Assembly (NCBI RefSeq): GCF_008704655.1
Contig: NZ_CP023688.1
Span: 5,501,001 to 5,565,000 of the forward strand
Direction: 5' to 3'
Source: Streptomyces rimosus
GTDB lineage: Bacteria > Actinomycetota > Actinomycetes > Streptomycetales > Streptomycetaceae
DNA length: 64,000 nucleotides
The notes under the pieces were generated by a model that was not told where the DNA came from, ran no database searches, and was given only the letters and a program-made list of their open reading frames with translations. Positions 16,448-23,840 of the stretch are shown here, piece after piece. The stretch's first letter is position 1. Each line of letters starts with the position of its first letter. The translations under genes were made by a program, and so were the position numbers.

Positions 16448-17067
16448 ACGCCCCCTGGCCGGTCGTACTGGCGGACGGCGACACCGCCCTCCGCCCGATA
16501 AAGCTGCGCGACCAGCGGGCCTGGCGCGAGGTCAACCGCCGTAACCGCGACTGGCTGCGCCCCTGGGAAGCGACCATCCCGCCGCCCCCGCCCGGCATCC
16601 CCTCGCCGCACCGGCCCACGTACCGTCAGATGGTCCGCCACCTGCGCGCCGAGGCGCACGCGGGCCGGATGCTGCCGTTCGTCGTGGAGCACCGGGGCCG
16701 GCTGGCCGGACAGCTGACGGTGGCCGGGATCACCTGGGGTTCGATGTGTTCCGGACACGTCGGCTATTGGGTCGACGAGGCGGTGGCCGGCCGGGGCGTC
16801 ATACCGACCGCGGTCGCGCTCGCCGTCGACCACTGCTTCCGGACGGTGGGCCTGCACCGCATCGAGGTCTGCATTCGCCCGGAGAACCTGCCCAGCCGCC
16901 GGGTCGTGGAGAAACTCGGCTTTCGCGAAGAGGGACTGCGCCCGCGCTATCTGCACATCGACGGCGCCTGGCGCGATCACCTCGTATTCGCGCTGACCGC
17001 GGAGGAGGTGCCCGAGGGGCTGCTCAACCGCTGGCACCGGGAGAAGCCCAGTACACCCCACAAATAA
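16444..17067 (+). CDS. GNAT (RimJ/RimL-type) N-acetyltransferase
   Basis: A 207-residue GNAT protein. The acetyl-CoA site is in VDEAVAGRGVIPTAVALAVDHCF, followed by HRIEVCIRPENLPSRRVVEKLGFREEGL, the RimJ/L signature. The N-terminal region [29 protein letters not shown] (two family blocks, PVVL and RPIKLRD) only appears if translation begins at CTG 16444, which overlaps the mogA stop as CTGA and has GGGAG seven bases upstream. The first ATG (16630) would remove 62 conserved residues including a strand of the GNAT core. Family members acetylate ribosomal or other protein N-termini; the target here is unknown. Confidence 0.85.
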   Translation: MNAPWPVVLADGDTALRPIKLRDQRAWREVNRRNRDWLRPWEATIPPPPPGIPSPHRPTYRQMVRHLRAEAHAGRMLPFVVEHRGRLAGQLTVAGITWGSMCSGHVGYWVDEAVAGRGVIPTAVALAVDHCFRTVGLHRIEVCIRPENLPSRRVVEKLGFREEGLRPRYLHIDGAWRDHLVFALTAEEVPEGLLNRWHREKPSTPHK

Positions 17068-17218
17068 AATAAGTGTTCGAATTATTTCACCAATTGCTCA
17101 CAACCGCATACGGCTGATCTCAACAATCACAAAAAAAGTTCGAGATATCAGCCAGATCGTGCGACACACCGGCTCAATTGGCGGATGGCCCCACGCAAAC
17201 CCCTCTACCGTGTGAGGC
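17068..17218 (+). promoter_or_regulatory. AT-rich promoter region of sepX
   Basis: The 151 bases between the GNAT stop and sepX are much richer in A/T than their surroundings, with AAATAAAATAAG just after the stop and an A7 run near 17131. GCTGATCTC and GAGATATCAGC flank that run as an imperfect inverted repeat (about 17111-17152). GACAC, the core motif bound by the sporulation regulator WhiA, occurs at 17163-17167, but five bases are weak evidence. sepX therefore probably has its own promoter here. Confidence 0.45.
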
Positions 17219-18424
17219 GTGAGCAGCAGCGGCCTCATCTACGCAGTCATCGTCGGGGCCTGGGCCGCCTACCTGGTGCCGATGTGGCTCCGTAGGCAGG
17301 ACGAGCTCAATGAAGCCCGGCCGACGGAACGCTTCAGTACCGCCATCCGGCTCCTGTCCGGGCGTGCGGCCATGGAACGCCGTTACGCCAAGGGGCTGGC
17401 GGCACAGGGCGGCCGCACCGACGATGCGAGCGACGCGCGGGAGCCGGACGCGGCGGCCGGGACGGCCGACGTCCGGGACTTCGACGCGCCCGCGGACGAA
17501 GCGCCGCCCGCCGCCCAGCGCCAGCACGTGGCTGCCTCCGAGGGCGCGCCGTCCGGTTCGGGGGCCGCGGTTGCCGCCTCGTCGTCCGGTGGCGGGGCGT
17601 CGTCCCCGTCCGGTCCGTCCGGTGGCGTGCTGCCCGGTGCCGGGTCCCCGGCCCCGTCCGGCGCCGTGCCGCGCTCCCGCAAGAAGCCCGGCTCCCGCCT
17701 GCCCTCCACCGCCGAGCGCATGAAGCGCGCCAAGGTCCTGGCCCGCCGCCGGCGCACCATCACGGTGCTCTTCCTCACGTTCACCGTCGGCGCGATCGTC
17801 GCCGCCGTCGGCGGCCTCGCCTTCCTCTGGGCACCGGCCATCCCGGCCATACTCCTCAGTGCGTACATCGTCTACCTCCGCGCCCAGGAACGCCGCCGCT
17901 TCACCTTCACCATGGACCAGCGCCAGGCGGAGGCGGCGGCCCAGAGGTTGCGGGAGGGCAGGCCACGCCCTCCGCAGGCGTCCCAGCAGCCCGTCGCCGA
18001 CGAACCCCCCGCTGAGGACGCCGCCGCCCCGCTCCCCGACCCGTCGCACTCCGCCGCCCCCGCCGCCCGTCCCGAGCCGGCGTCCACGGCCGGCCGGCGC
18101 GCCCTGGTGGAGGAGACCGACCACGCCGAGTGGGTCGACCAGCAGCGCGAACGCGACCGCACCGAGCCCGGCGGCTGGGACCCGGTCCCGGTCCCCCTCC
18201 CGACGTACGTCACGGCCCCGGTGGCCCCCCGCGCCACCAGCCACGTCGACCTGGACGCCGACGACGCCTGGAGCTCCGCCCGGTCCGGCCCCGCCACCGA
18301 GTCCCGCCGCCGGACACCGGCCGCCGACCCGCGCCCCCACCCGACGACGTCCCGCCGCCGCGGCCGCACCCCCCTGTTCGACCAGTACGCCGACGACGAC
18401 CGCCCCCGCGCGGCAAACGAGTGA
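17219..18424 (+). CDS. sepX: SepX/GlpR: membrane receptor of gephyrin-like protein in cell division
   Basis: A 401-residue membrane protein. The N-terminus SSSGLIYAVIVGAWAAYLVP is a membrane segment followed by MWLRRQDELNEARPTERFS, the hallmark of the SepX/GlpR family. A long Ala/Ser/Gly/Pro-rich linker (about residues 65-160) leads to RMKRAKVLARRRRTI and two close hydrophobic segments (about residues 180-222). A basic YLRAQERRR and a disordered C-terminal region follow, ending LFDQYADDDRPRAANE. SepX acts in cross-wall and sporulation septation in Streptomyces; the corynebacterial homologue GlpR binds Glp (MoeA-like). Its neighbourhood with moeA fits this pairing. GTG 17219 follows GAGGC. Confidence 0.85.
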   Translation: MSSSGLIYAVIVGAWAAYLVPMWLRRQDELNEARPTERFSTAIRLLSGRAAMERRYAKGLAAQGGRTDDASDAREPDAAAGTADVRDFDAPADEAPPAAQRQHVAASEGAPSGSGAAVAASSSGGGASSPSGPSGGVLPGAGSPAPSGAVPRSRKKPGSRLPSTAERMKRAKVLARRRRTITVLFLTFTVGAIVAAVGGLAFLWAPAIPAILLSAYIVYLRAQERRRFTFTMDQRQAEAAAQRLREGRPRPPQASQQPVADEPPAEDAAAPLPDPSHSAAPAARPEPASTAGRRALVEETDHAEWVDQQRERDRTEPGGWDPVPVPLPTYVTAPVAPRATSHVDLDADDAWSSARSGPATESRRRTPAADPRPHPTTSRRRGRTPLFDQYADDDRPRAANE

Positions 18425-18457
18425 CCCCCCGCACCTGACCAGCAGCAGAAGCGATTT

Positions 18458-18485
18458 TTGAGCACCCCGACAGGGATGCTAGAGT
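18458..18485 (+). promoter_or_regulatory. Predicted promoter of tRNA-Ala
   Basis: TTGAGC at 18458-18463 and TAGAGT at 18480-18485 are separated by 16 bases, a good match to a vegetative-sigma promoter. The tRNA begins 14 bases after the -10 element. The sepX stop is 34 bases upstream. Confidence 0.55.
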
Positions 18486-18499
18486 TTCACTCGTCGCAA

Positions 18500-18572
18500 G
18501 GGCCTGTGGCGCAGCTGGTAGCGCACCTCGTTCGCAACGAGGGGGTCAGGGGTTCGAATCCCCTCAGGTCCA
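18500..18572 (+). tRNA. tRNA-Ala (anticodon CGC)
   Basis: A 73-base cloverleaf. The acceptor stem GGGCCTG pairs with CAGGTCC and includes a G3:U70 wobble, the main alanine identity element. The anticodon stem is CCTCG/CGAGG with loop TTCGCAA, so the anticodon is CGC, reading GCG codons, which are very common here. The T stem is AGGGG/CCCCT around TTCGAAT. CCA is not encoded. Confidence 0.97.
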
Positions 18573-18581
18573 CAGACATCG

Positions 18582-18617
18582 AAGCCCCCACCGGAGAGAT
18601 CCGGTGGGGGCTTTTTC
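18582..18617 (+). terminator. Intrinsic terminator after tRNA-Ala
   Basis: AAGCCCCCACCGG and CCGGTGGGGGCTT form a perfect 13-bp stem around AGAGAT and are followed by TTTC. It starts nine bases after the tRNA. Confidence 0.9.
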
Positions 18618-18814
18618 GTGTCGCGCCTCGGTGAAGTAGGGCGGGTGCGCGGGTCCTCCCAGCTCAACCGCCTGATCGGTGATGTGGGAACGGGGTTGTC
18701 CACAGGGCGAGTTGAGTGTCGGTGCTGGGCCCTAAAGTTGGTTTTCGCGGGGCCGGTGGGCTTCGTCATGGGTACGTGATCGGGTATCCGATGGCGGTGG
18801 CAACGGGAGGGCAC

Positions 18815-19603
18815 ATGGCCAAGGAACGGGCGTTCGGACCGCATCAGCTGGCGGAGTGGCTGGGGATCGAGCCGCGGCACCTACGGCGGGCGGAGACCAG
18901 GGGGCTGATTCCGCCCCCGGACGTGGGGGACGAGCGGTGGTCGGAGGGGGTGGCCAAGACGCTGCCGGACCGCGTCGAGGAGATCCTGTCCGTGGTGGGG
19001 GACGAGAACTACGCGATGGCTCAGGACGCCGGGAAGGCCGGCCGCCGCAAGGCGGTCACGGGGGACGCGTACGGGCCGCATCAGCTGGCGAGTGAGCTGG
19101 GGCTCCACCGGTGGCAGGTCGGGCGGGCCGAGCAGCGGGGGCTGATCCCGGCGCCGGACGTGGACGGCAAGCGCTGGTCGCGGGAGGTGGTCGACGGCCT
19201 GCGGGGTGAGGCGGAGCGGATCAGGGAGACGCTCGGTGATCACCCCGGGCTGGGCTCGATCGACGCGGCGAAGCGGCTGGCGGAGCGTATGGAGCTGGAG
19301 GTCGAGCGGGAGGACGTACGCGTGCTGGCCGAGGAGGGGATACTCCGGCCGGTGGGGGAGTTCCGGGGGTACCCCATGTTCAGCCTGGAGAGCCTGGACG
19401 GGCTCGACCGGGAGCGGGTCGCGGCCGTGGTGGGTGAGCGGCAGCGGTGGATCGAACGGAGCGTCACGGCCAAGGAGGCCGCGGTGCTGCTGGGGTGGCC
19501 GGCCGGCAAGTTCGAGGTGACGGCGGAGCGGAACGGGCTGGTGCCGGGGCGGCTCGGCCGGTACGACCGGGCGGCGGTGGAGGGGTTGCCGGGGAGGGAG
19601 TAG
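18815..19603 (+). CDS. Protein of repeated HTH-like units, function unknown
   Basis: A 262-residue protein built from internal repeats. FGPHQLAEWLGIEPRHLRRAETRGLIPPPDV at the N-terminus and YGPHQLASELGLHRWQVGRAEQRGLIPAPDV about 75 residues later are clear copies of an HTH resembling MerR/excisionase helices. A diverged third unit reads VTAKEAAVLLGWPAGKFEVTAERNGLVP near the C-terminus. Between them, RMELEVEREDVRVLAEEGILRP looks like a further wing-containing segment. Multi-HTH layout suggests a DNA-binding protein contacting repeated half-sites, but no effector domain is present. ATG 18815 has GGGAGG six bases upstream; another ATG at 18791 is possible. It stands alone after the tRNA terminator. 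Confidence 0.75.
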   Translation: MAKERAFGPHQLAEWLGIEPRHLRRAETRGLIPPPDVGDERWSEGVAKTLPDRVEEILSVVGDENYAMAQDAGKAGRRKAVTGDAYGPHQLASELGLHRWQVGRAEQRGLIPAPDVDGKRWSREVVDGLRGEAERIRETLGDHPGLGSIDAAKRLAERMELEVEREDVRVLAEEGILRPVGEFRGYPMFSLESLDGLDRERVAAVVGERQRWIERSVTAKEAAVLLGWPAGKFEVTAERNGLVPGRLGRYDRAAVEGLPGRE

Positions 19604-19731
19604 GGGCTCTCGCGCGAGGTCGGCGGTGGAGCGGGGCGGGCGGTAGCCCCGGGGCTGGGCCGGTCGGGGGGAGGACGGTAGCCCCGGGGGCGAGCCGGTT
19701 AGGGGGACGGCCGCCCTGGGATGCGGGTCGG

Positions 19732-20265
19732 TCAGCGGGGGTGGGTGCGTTTGGTGATGCGGATGCCTCGGTTGGACAGGTAGGAGAGGGGGTTGATGTC
19801 GGAGCCGTAGTGGCGGGTTCTGCGGACCTCGAAGTGGAGGTGGGGGCCGGTGGTGCGCCCGGTGGCGCCGCTGTAGCCGATACGGGTGCCGGCGCGGACG
19901 TGCTGGCCGACGCGGGCCGTGATGCGGGAGAGGTGCCCGAACAGGGTGTAGTAGCCGTCGGTCATGTGGATGGTGACGGCGAGGCCGTAGTCGCCCGACC
20001 GCTTGGCCAGGATGACGGTGCCGGAGCCGACGGAGGAGACGGGGGTGCCGGTGCGGACGGCGAAGTCGACCCCGGTGTGGTGGCCGGCGGCCCAGTCGCC
20101 CTTGACGCCGTAGGGCGAGCTGATGCGGGCATGGGCGGCGATCGGGCGGGTCCACGGGCCCGCGGCCACGGCCGGGACCGCCTCGGTCGCGGCCAGGCCG
20201 AGGACGGTACCGATGGCTGTCGGCACCACGCCGTGCAGCAGGAGTCGTCTGCGGAGCCAGTTCAT
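19732..20265 (-). CDS. Secreted M23 family metallopeptidase (LytM type)
   Basis: A 177-residue peptidoglycan endopeptidase. The N-terminus RRRLLLHGVVPTAIGTVLGLAA is a signal peptide with twin arginines. The LytM zinc site is visible as HHTGVDFA (first His and Asp) and HLHFEV (last His), with YGLAVTIHMTDGYYTLFGHLS supplying the intervening His. There is no separate cell-wall binding domain, so it is a minimal catalytic form. The chosen ATG (20263-20265) starts directly at the signal peptide; a start 12 codons earlier is possible. The 128-base spacer to the HTH protein holds two copies of CGGTAGCCCCGGGG. Confidence 0.88.
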   Translation of the reverse strand: MNWLRRRLLLHGVVPTAIGTVLGLAATEAVPAVAAGPWTRPIAAHARISSPYGVKGDWAAGHHTGVDFAVRTGTPVSSVGSGTVILAKRSGDYGLAVTIHMTDGYYTLFGHLSRITARVGQHVRAGTRIGYSGATGRTTGPHLHFEVRRTRHYGSDINPLSYLSNRGIRITKRTHPR

Positions 20266-20382
20266 AGTTGTGAGGACACGCCCTACGCCGGGCGGACGCA
20301 TCCGGAAACGCCCGGTGGGCGCCCGAACGGCCGAGAGGTTCCCCGTACGGAGTGGTAACCGAGTGTGTTGGGTGACGCGGTC

Positions 20383-21579
20383 TCAGGGAGCGGGGGCGGT
20401 GCTTTCGCGGAGTTCGAGATGGGGGAGTTCGGCCTGGAGGCGGCGGGTGGGGGCGCCGTCGAGGAGGGAGAGCAGTTCCTGGGCGGCCAGGCGGCCGAAG
20501 CCGGCGGTGTCGCGTACGAGGGAGGTCAGACGTGGGTGGGTGACCCGGCACAGGGGTGAGTCGTCCCAGGCCACGATGGACAGGGCGGCGGGTACGGGAA
20601 CGCCGCGTCCGGCGGCCACGGCGGCGCCTGCCACGGCCATCACATCGTTGTCGTAGACGATCGCGGTGGGCGGGCGGGGAGCGGCGAGCAGGCGGCGGGT
20701 GGCCTCGGCGCCCTGCTCGTCGGAGTAGTCCGTGGACACGGAGCGGACCTCGGCGGCGTCCAGGCCGAGACGGGCGGCCTCGGCGCGCAGGGCGGCCACC
20801 CGGCGCTCGGTGTGCGCGAGGCCGGGCAGCCCGGCGATGTGGACGATGCGGCGGTGACCCAGTTCGTACAGGTGATCGATGATCGACCGCATCGCGGCCG
20901 CGTCGTCGGCCCAGATGGTGGAGAGGGGGGAGGGGGGCGGGGGCGGGGGGGCCGGAGGAGAGGGAGAAGCGGCGGGGGAGAGGGGAGCGGAGGGGCTGGT
21001 GGGGCCTGGGGCCGACGGTGTGCTGGTGTCGCCTATGACGACGGTGGGCAGGGCCAGGGAGGCCAGGAGGGCGGGGCGGGGGTCTTCGGCTCGGGGATCG
21101 ACGACGAGGACGCCGTCCACGCGGCGTTCGGCCCACCAGCGGCGGTAGATCGCGCACTCGGCGTCCAGGTCCTCGACGACCTGGAACAGGAGGGCGACGC
21201 GCTGGGCGGCCAGGGCTTCCTGGATGCCGGAGACCAGTTGGAGGAAGAAGGACTCGACGCCGAGGGTGTGGGCGGGACGGGCGAGGACCAGGCCGACGCA
21301 GCCGGAGCGTTCGCCGGACAGGGCGCGGGCGGCGCTGTTCGGCTGCCAGCCCAGTTCTTCGGCGACCTCGCGGATCCGGGCGCGGGTGTCGGGGGAGACG
21401 CCGTCACGGTCGTTGAGGGCGAAGGAGACGGCCGAGGGGGAGACGCCGGCGCGCTCGGCGATGTCCTTCATGGTCGGACGGCGGCGTGGGGGAGTGGTGG
21501 GGTGGCGGGGGCTGCTGGGGCGGGGGCCGTCGGCGTTCGCGGCTGGAGAGCCGGTGCCGGTGCCAGTGCCGGTGGTCAT
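20383..21579 (-). CDS. LacI family transcriptional regulator of the sugar locus
   Basis: A 398-residue LacI-type repressor. The HTH and hinge read TMKDIAERAGVSPSAVSFALNDRDGVSPDTRARI, with a 35-residue Thr/Gly/Pro-rich tail in front. The periplasmic-binding-protein-like effector domain follows, with VGLVLARPAHTLGVESFFLQL and the C-terminal IVAWDDSPLCRVTHPRLTSL block. Unusually, about 30 residues of Pro, Ser and Ala interrupt the effector domain around residue 190, between VVIGDT and IWADD; this is probably a loop insertion. It is divergent from the binding-protein gene, and three matching palindromes lie between them, so it most likely represses the ABC/glycosidase genes until an oligosaccharide binds. 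Confidence 0.88.
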   Translation of the reverse strand: MTTGTGTGTGSPAANADGPRPSSPRHPTTPPRRRPTMKDIAERAGVSPSAVSFALNDRDGVSPDTRARIREVAEELGWQPNSAARALSGERSGCVGLVLARPAHTLGVESFFLQLVSGIQEALAAQRVALLFQVVEDLDAECAIYRRWWAERRVDGVLVVDPRAEDPRPALLASLALPTVVIGDTSTPSAPGPTSPSAPLSPAASPSPPAPPPPPPSPLSTIWADDAAAMRSIIDHLYELGHRRIVHIAGLPGLAHTERRVAALRAEAARLGLDAAEVRSVSTDYSDEQGAEATRRLLAAPRPPTAIVYDNDVMAVAGAAVAAGRGVPVPAALSIVAWDDSPLCRVTHPRLTSLVRDTAGFGRLAAQELLSLLDGAPTRRLQAELPHLELRESTAPAP

Positions 21580-21669
21580 GTCGCGCGTCAGCTCCTCCGG
21601 TTGGCCTGGGCAGCCCGGGGGTTGGTTGATTCATCGGTCGGTCGCCGTGGGGGGCAGTGGCGGGGGCGT

Positions 21670-21712
21670 GCGCTAAAGCGCATTAGTCCGTACTGCTAAT
21701 GCGCTTTAGCGC
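21670..21712. promoter_or_regulatory. Paired LacI-type operators forming a perfect inverted repeat
   Basis: GCGCTAAAGCGCATTAG (21670-21686) and CTAATGCGCTTTAGCGC (21696-21712) are exact reverse complements separated by nine bases. Each contains a 14-base near-palindrome with a central GCGC (CTAAAGCGCATTAG and CTAATGCGCTTTAG), the form expected for a LacI-family site. Their centres are 23 bases apart. They sit about 100 bases from the lacI-type start, in the divergent promoter region. Confidence 0.75.
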
Positions 21713-21825
21713 GTTCAGGATCACGGGGGGTCGGTGAGAAGTCAATCGCTGTGCGGAAGATGCGGTGAGAGCCGAAGTCGCGGTCTTTGTTATGGAATTG
21801 AGACGGCGGGTTCCGGTGGGCTTGG

Positions 21826-21839
21826 CTTTAGCGCATTAG
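21826..21839. promoter_or_regulatory. Third LacI-type operator
   Basis: CTTTAGCGCATTAG repeats the operator sequence seen at 21673-21709, centred 130 bases from the nearest copy, which allows looping. The rest of the 560-base region between the regulator and the binding-protein gene (21580-22139) has no gene; it ends in a pyrimidine-rich leader. A weaker GAAGCGCTCTTC lies at about 22077-22088. Confidence 0.65.
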
Positions 21840-22139
21840 TGCAGGTGGGGGATGGTGGTCGGGTGGGGGCGGTAAGGGGGGCGGGTTGCGTAGGGCCGCT
21901 GGGAAGTGGGGTGGTGCAGGGCGGAGTTGGGGGTTGTGCATTGACGGGAGCACAGGTGGGCGACAACGTTGGCATCGCCATCCGGCGGCGCGGCCGGTCG
22001 TGTGCCGGACCGTGCGTGGTTCTTCGCTGTCCTCTTCACCGTCTTCTTTGCTGTTTCCTCGCGGTTTTCCTCCGTGGAAGCGCTCTTCGTCGCGGAGGTG
22101 CTTCCCGGGCAGAAGCGTTTCCCCGACGCAGGAGTGACC

Positions 22140-23570
22140 ATGACGCGCAGACACTTGGACCCAGACCCCCTATGTTCCGGTCGTGATACCCGTGACACCC
22201 GTGACGCCCTCGTCCCCCGAGACGCCCGCAGCAACCGCACCCCTCTCCCTGTCCTGGCCGCCGCGCTGACCGTCGCCTTGATGTCCGTCACGGCCGCCTG
22301 CGGCGTCGGCGGTGCCGAGGGGTCGGCCGCGGAGGGGCAGCCGAAGCGGACCGGCAAGGTGTCCGGCCAGATCACCTTCCGTACGTTGCAGCTCAAGCCG
22401 AACTTCACCGCGTATGTGCAGGGTGTCATCGACGCGTTCGAGAAGAAGTACCCGGACGTGAAGGTGACCTGGGAGGACGTGCCGGGCGACGGCTACAACG
22501 AGAAGCTCGTCGCGGACGCGCAGGCCGGCGGGCTGCCGGACGTGGTCAACCTGAACACCGACTCGTTCCAGCTGCTCGGCGACCGGGGCATGCTCGCGGA
22601 CGTCGCCGAGCTGGACCCGAAGGTCGCCAAGGAGTACGTGCCCGGCGCCTGGGACCAGTACAAGCTGCCGGGCAAGAGGGACGGGGTGTACGCGTACCCC
22701 TGGTACGTGACGCCCGAGATCCTCACGTACAACAAGGAACTCTTCGCCGACGCCGGGCTGGACGTGAACAAGCCGCCGACGAGCGTCGAGCAGTTCTTCG
22801 ACTACGCGGAGCGGATCGCGGGCGCCTCGGGCGGCCGGTACACGGCGTTCATGGCGGACCCGAAGGGGCGGCTGCCCGGGGACTGGCAGAAGATGGGCGT
22901 GCCGATCCTGAACAAGGAGAAGAACGCGTTCGTCTTCGACACGCCGAAGGCCGTCGAGTGGGTGCAGCGGATGAAGAAGCTGTACGCGATGGGGGCGATG
23001 CCGAAGGAGTCGCTGACCAAGGCCGACGATCTCGCGCAGCTCTACGGGGCCGGGAAGCTGGTGTTCGGGCCCGGGTCCCCCGGCATCCTCAAGGACGTGA
23101 AGCGCAACTCGCCGGCGGCGTACGGGAAGACGCAGGTCGCCAAGGCCGTGACGGGGAAGCTCGGGCACATCGGGATCTACACGCAGTCGCTGGGCGTACG
23201 CAAGGACACCAAGCATCCGGACGCGGCGGCGGAGTTCGCGAAGTGGGTGACCAACGGGCCCAACCAGGTCGCGTTCTCCAAGCAGGTGACGATCTACCCG
23301 TCGAACGCGAAGGGGCTGGCCGACCCGTACTTCGCGGACCAGGGCGACGGCAAGGACCCCGAGACGATGGCGCGCACCGTCGGCGCCGAGGAGCTGAAGT
23401 CCGCGCAGCTGGACGCCAATACGCCCGTGGAGTGGACCACGCAGGTCGGTGACGCGGTGGTGCGGGAGATGCAGAAGGGGATCAGGGGGGAAGAGGACGC
23501 GACGGCCGCGGTCAAGAACGCGCAGGAAGCGGCCAACAAGATCCTCGCGCAGCAGAAGAAGCGACAGTGA
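22140..23570 (+). CDS. ABC transporter extracellular sugar-binding lipoprotein
   Basis: A 476-residue solute-binding protein of the CUT1 carbohydrate family. A long charged start with repeated Arg-Asp-Thr is followed by the hydrophobic stretch LPVLAAALTVALMSVTAAC, whose Cys would be lipidated. The mature part shows ITFRTLQLKPNFTAYVQGVIDAFEKKYPDVKVTWEDVPGDGYNEKL, DVVNLNTDSFQLL, AYPWYVTPEILTYNKELFADAGLD and the aromatic binding-cleft segments of the family. ATG 22140 has GGAG seven bases upstream. It precedes two permease genes; no ATPase is encoded, which is usual in Streptomyces because the shared ATPase MsiK serves many sugar importers. Confidence 0.9.
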   Translation: MTRRHLDPDPLCSGRDTRDTRDALVPRDARSNRTPLPVLAAALTVALMSVTAACGVGGAEGSAAEGQPKRTGKVSGQITFRTLQLKPNFTAYVQGVIDAFEKKYPDVKVTWEDVPGDGYNEKLVADAQAGGLPDVVNLNTDSFQLLGDRGMLADVAELDPKVAKEYVPGAWDQYKLPGKRDGVYAYPWYVTPEILTYNKELFADAGLDVNKPPTSVEQFFDYAERIAGASGGRYTAFMADPKGRLPGDWQKMGVPILNKEKNAFVFDTPKAVEWVQRMKKLYAMGAMPKESLTKADDLAQLYGAGKLVFGPGSPGILKDVKRNSPAAYGKTQVAKAVTGKLGHIGIYTQSLGVRKDTKHPDAAAEFAKWVTNGPNQVAFSKQVTIYPSNAKGLADPYFADQGDGKDPETMARTVGAEELKSAQLDANTPVEWTTQVGDAVVREMQKGIRGEEDATAAVKNAQEAANKILAQQKKRQ

Positions 23571-23630
23571 TGGGCGATGGCGCGAACCGGGAGTTCGGGG
23601 GTGGCGCGTCGCGAGGGGCCGGATGCGGCG

Positions 23631-23822
23631 TGTGCCGGGGGTACGGGCGCGGCTCGCTCCGTGAGTACGGAGGCAGCCCGCATCGGGGGTACGGGCGCGG
23701 CCCGCTCCGTGAGTACGGGCGCGGCCTGCTCCGAGAGTACGGGGGCATCTCGCTCCGACGGCACGGACGTGGCCCCCTCCGAGAGTACGGACGTCACCCG
23801 CACTGGGGCCCCGCACACGGCA
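23631..23822 (+). repeat. Eight tandem 24-bp repeats
   Basis: Eight contiguous 24-base units (starting at 23631, 23655, 23679, 23703, 23727, 23751, 23775 and 23799) share a core like CGCTCCGTGAGTACGGGCGC. The frame continuous with the downstream permease is open throughout and reads as an eight-residue repeat of the type GAARSVST. An in-frame ATG at 23577, six bases after the binding-protein stop, could make this a long N-terminal extension of the permease. Confidence 0.75.
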
Positions 23823-23840
23823 CGCACCGAGGGCCCGGAC

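Noticed and set aside
18500..18620. tRNA-Ala as a phage or ICE attachment site
   Set aside because: No integrase gene and no second copy of the tRNA 3' end was seen nearby.
18479..18880. Minus-strand frame containing GIRTPDPLVANEVRYQL
   Set aside because: This is the well-known false protein produced by reading the antisense of a tRNA and its flanks; it covers the tRNA-Ala gene.
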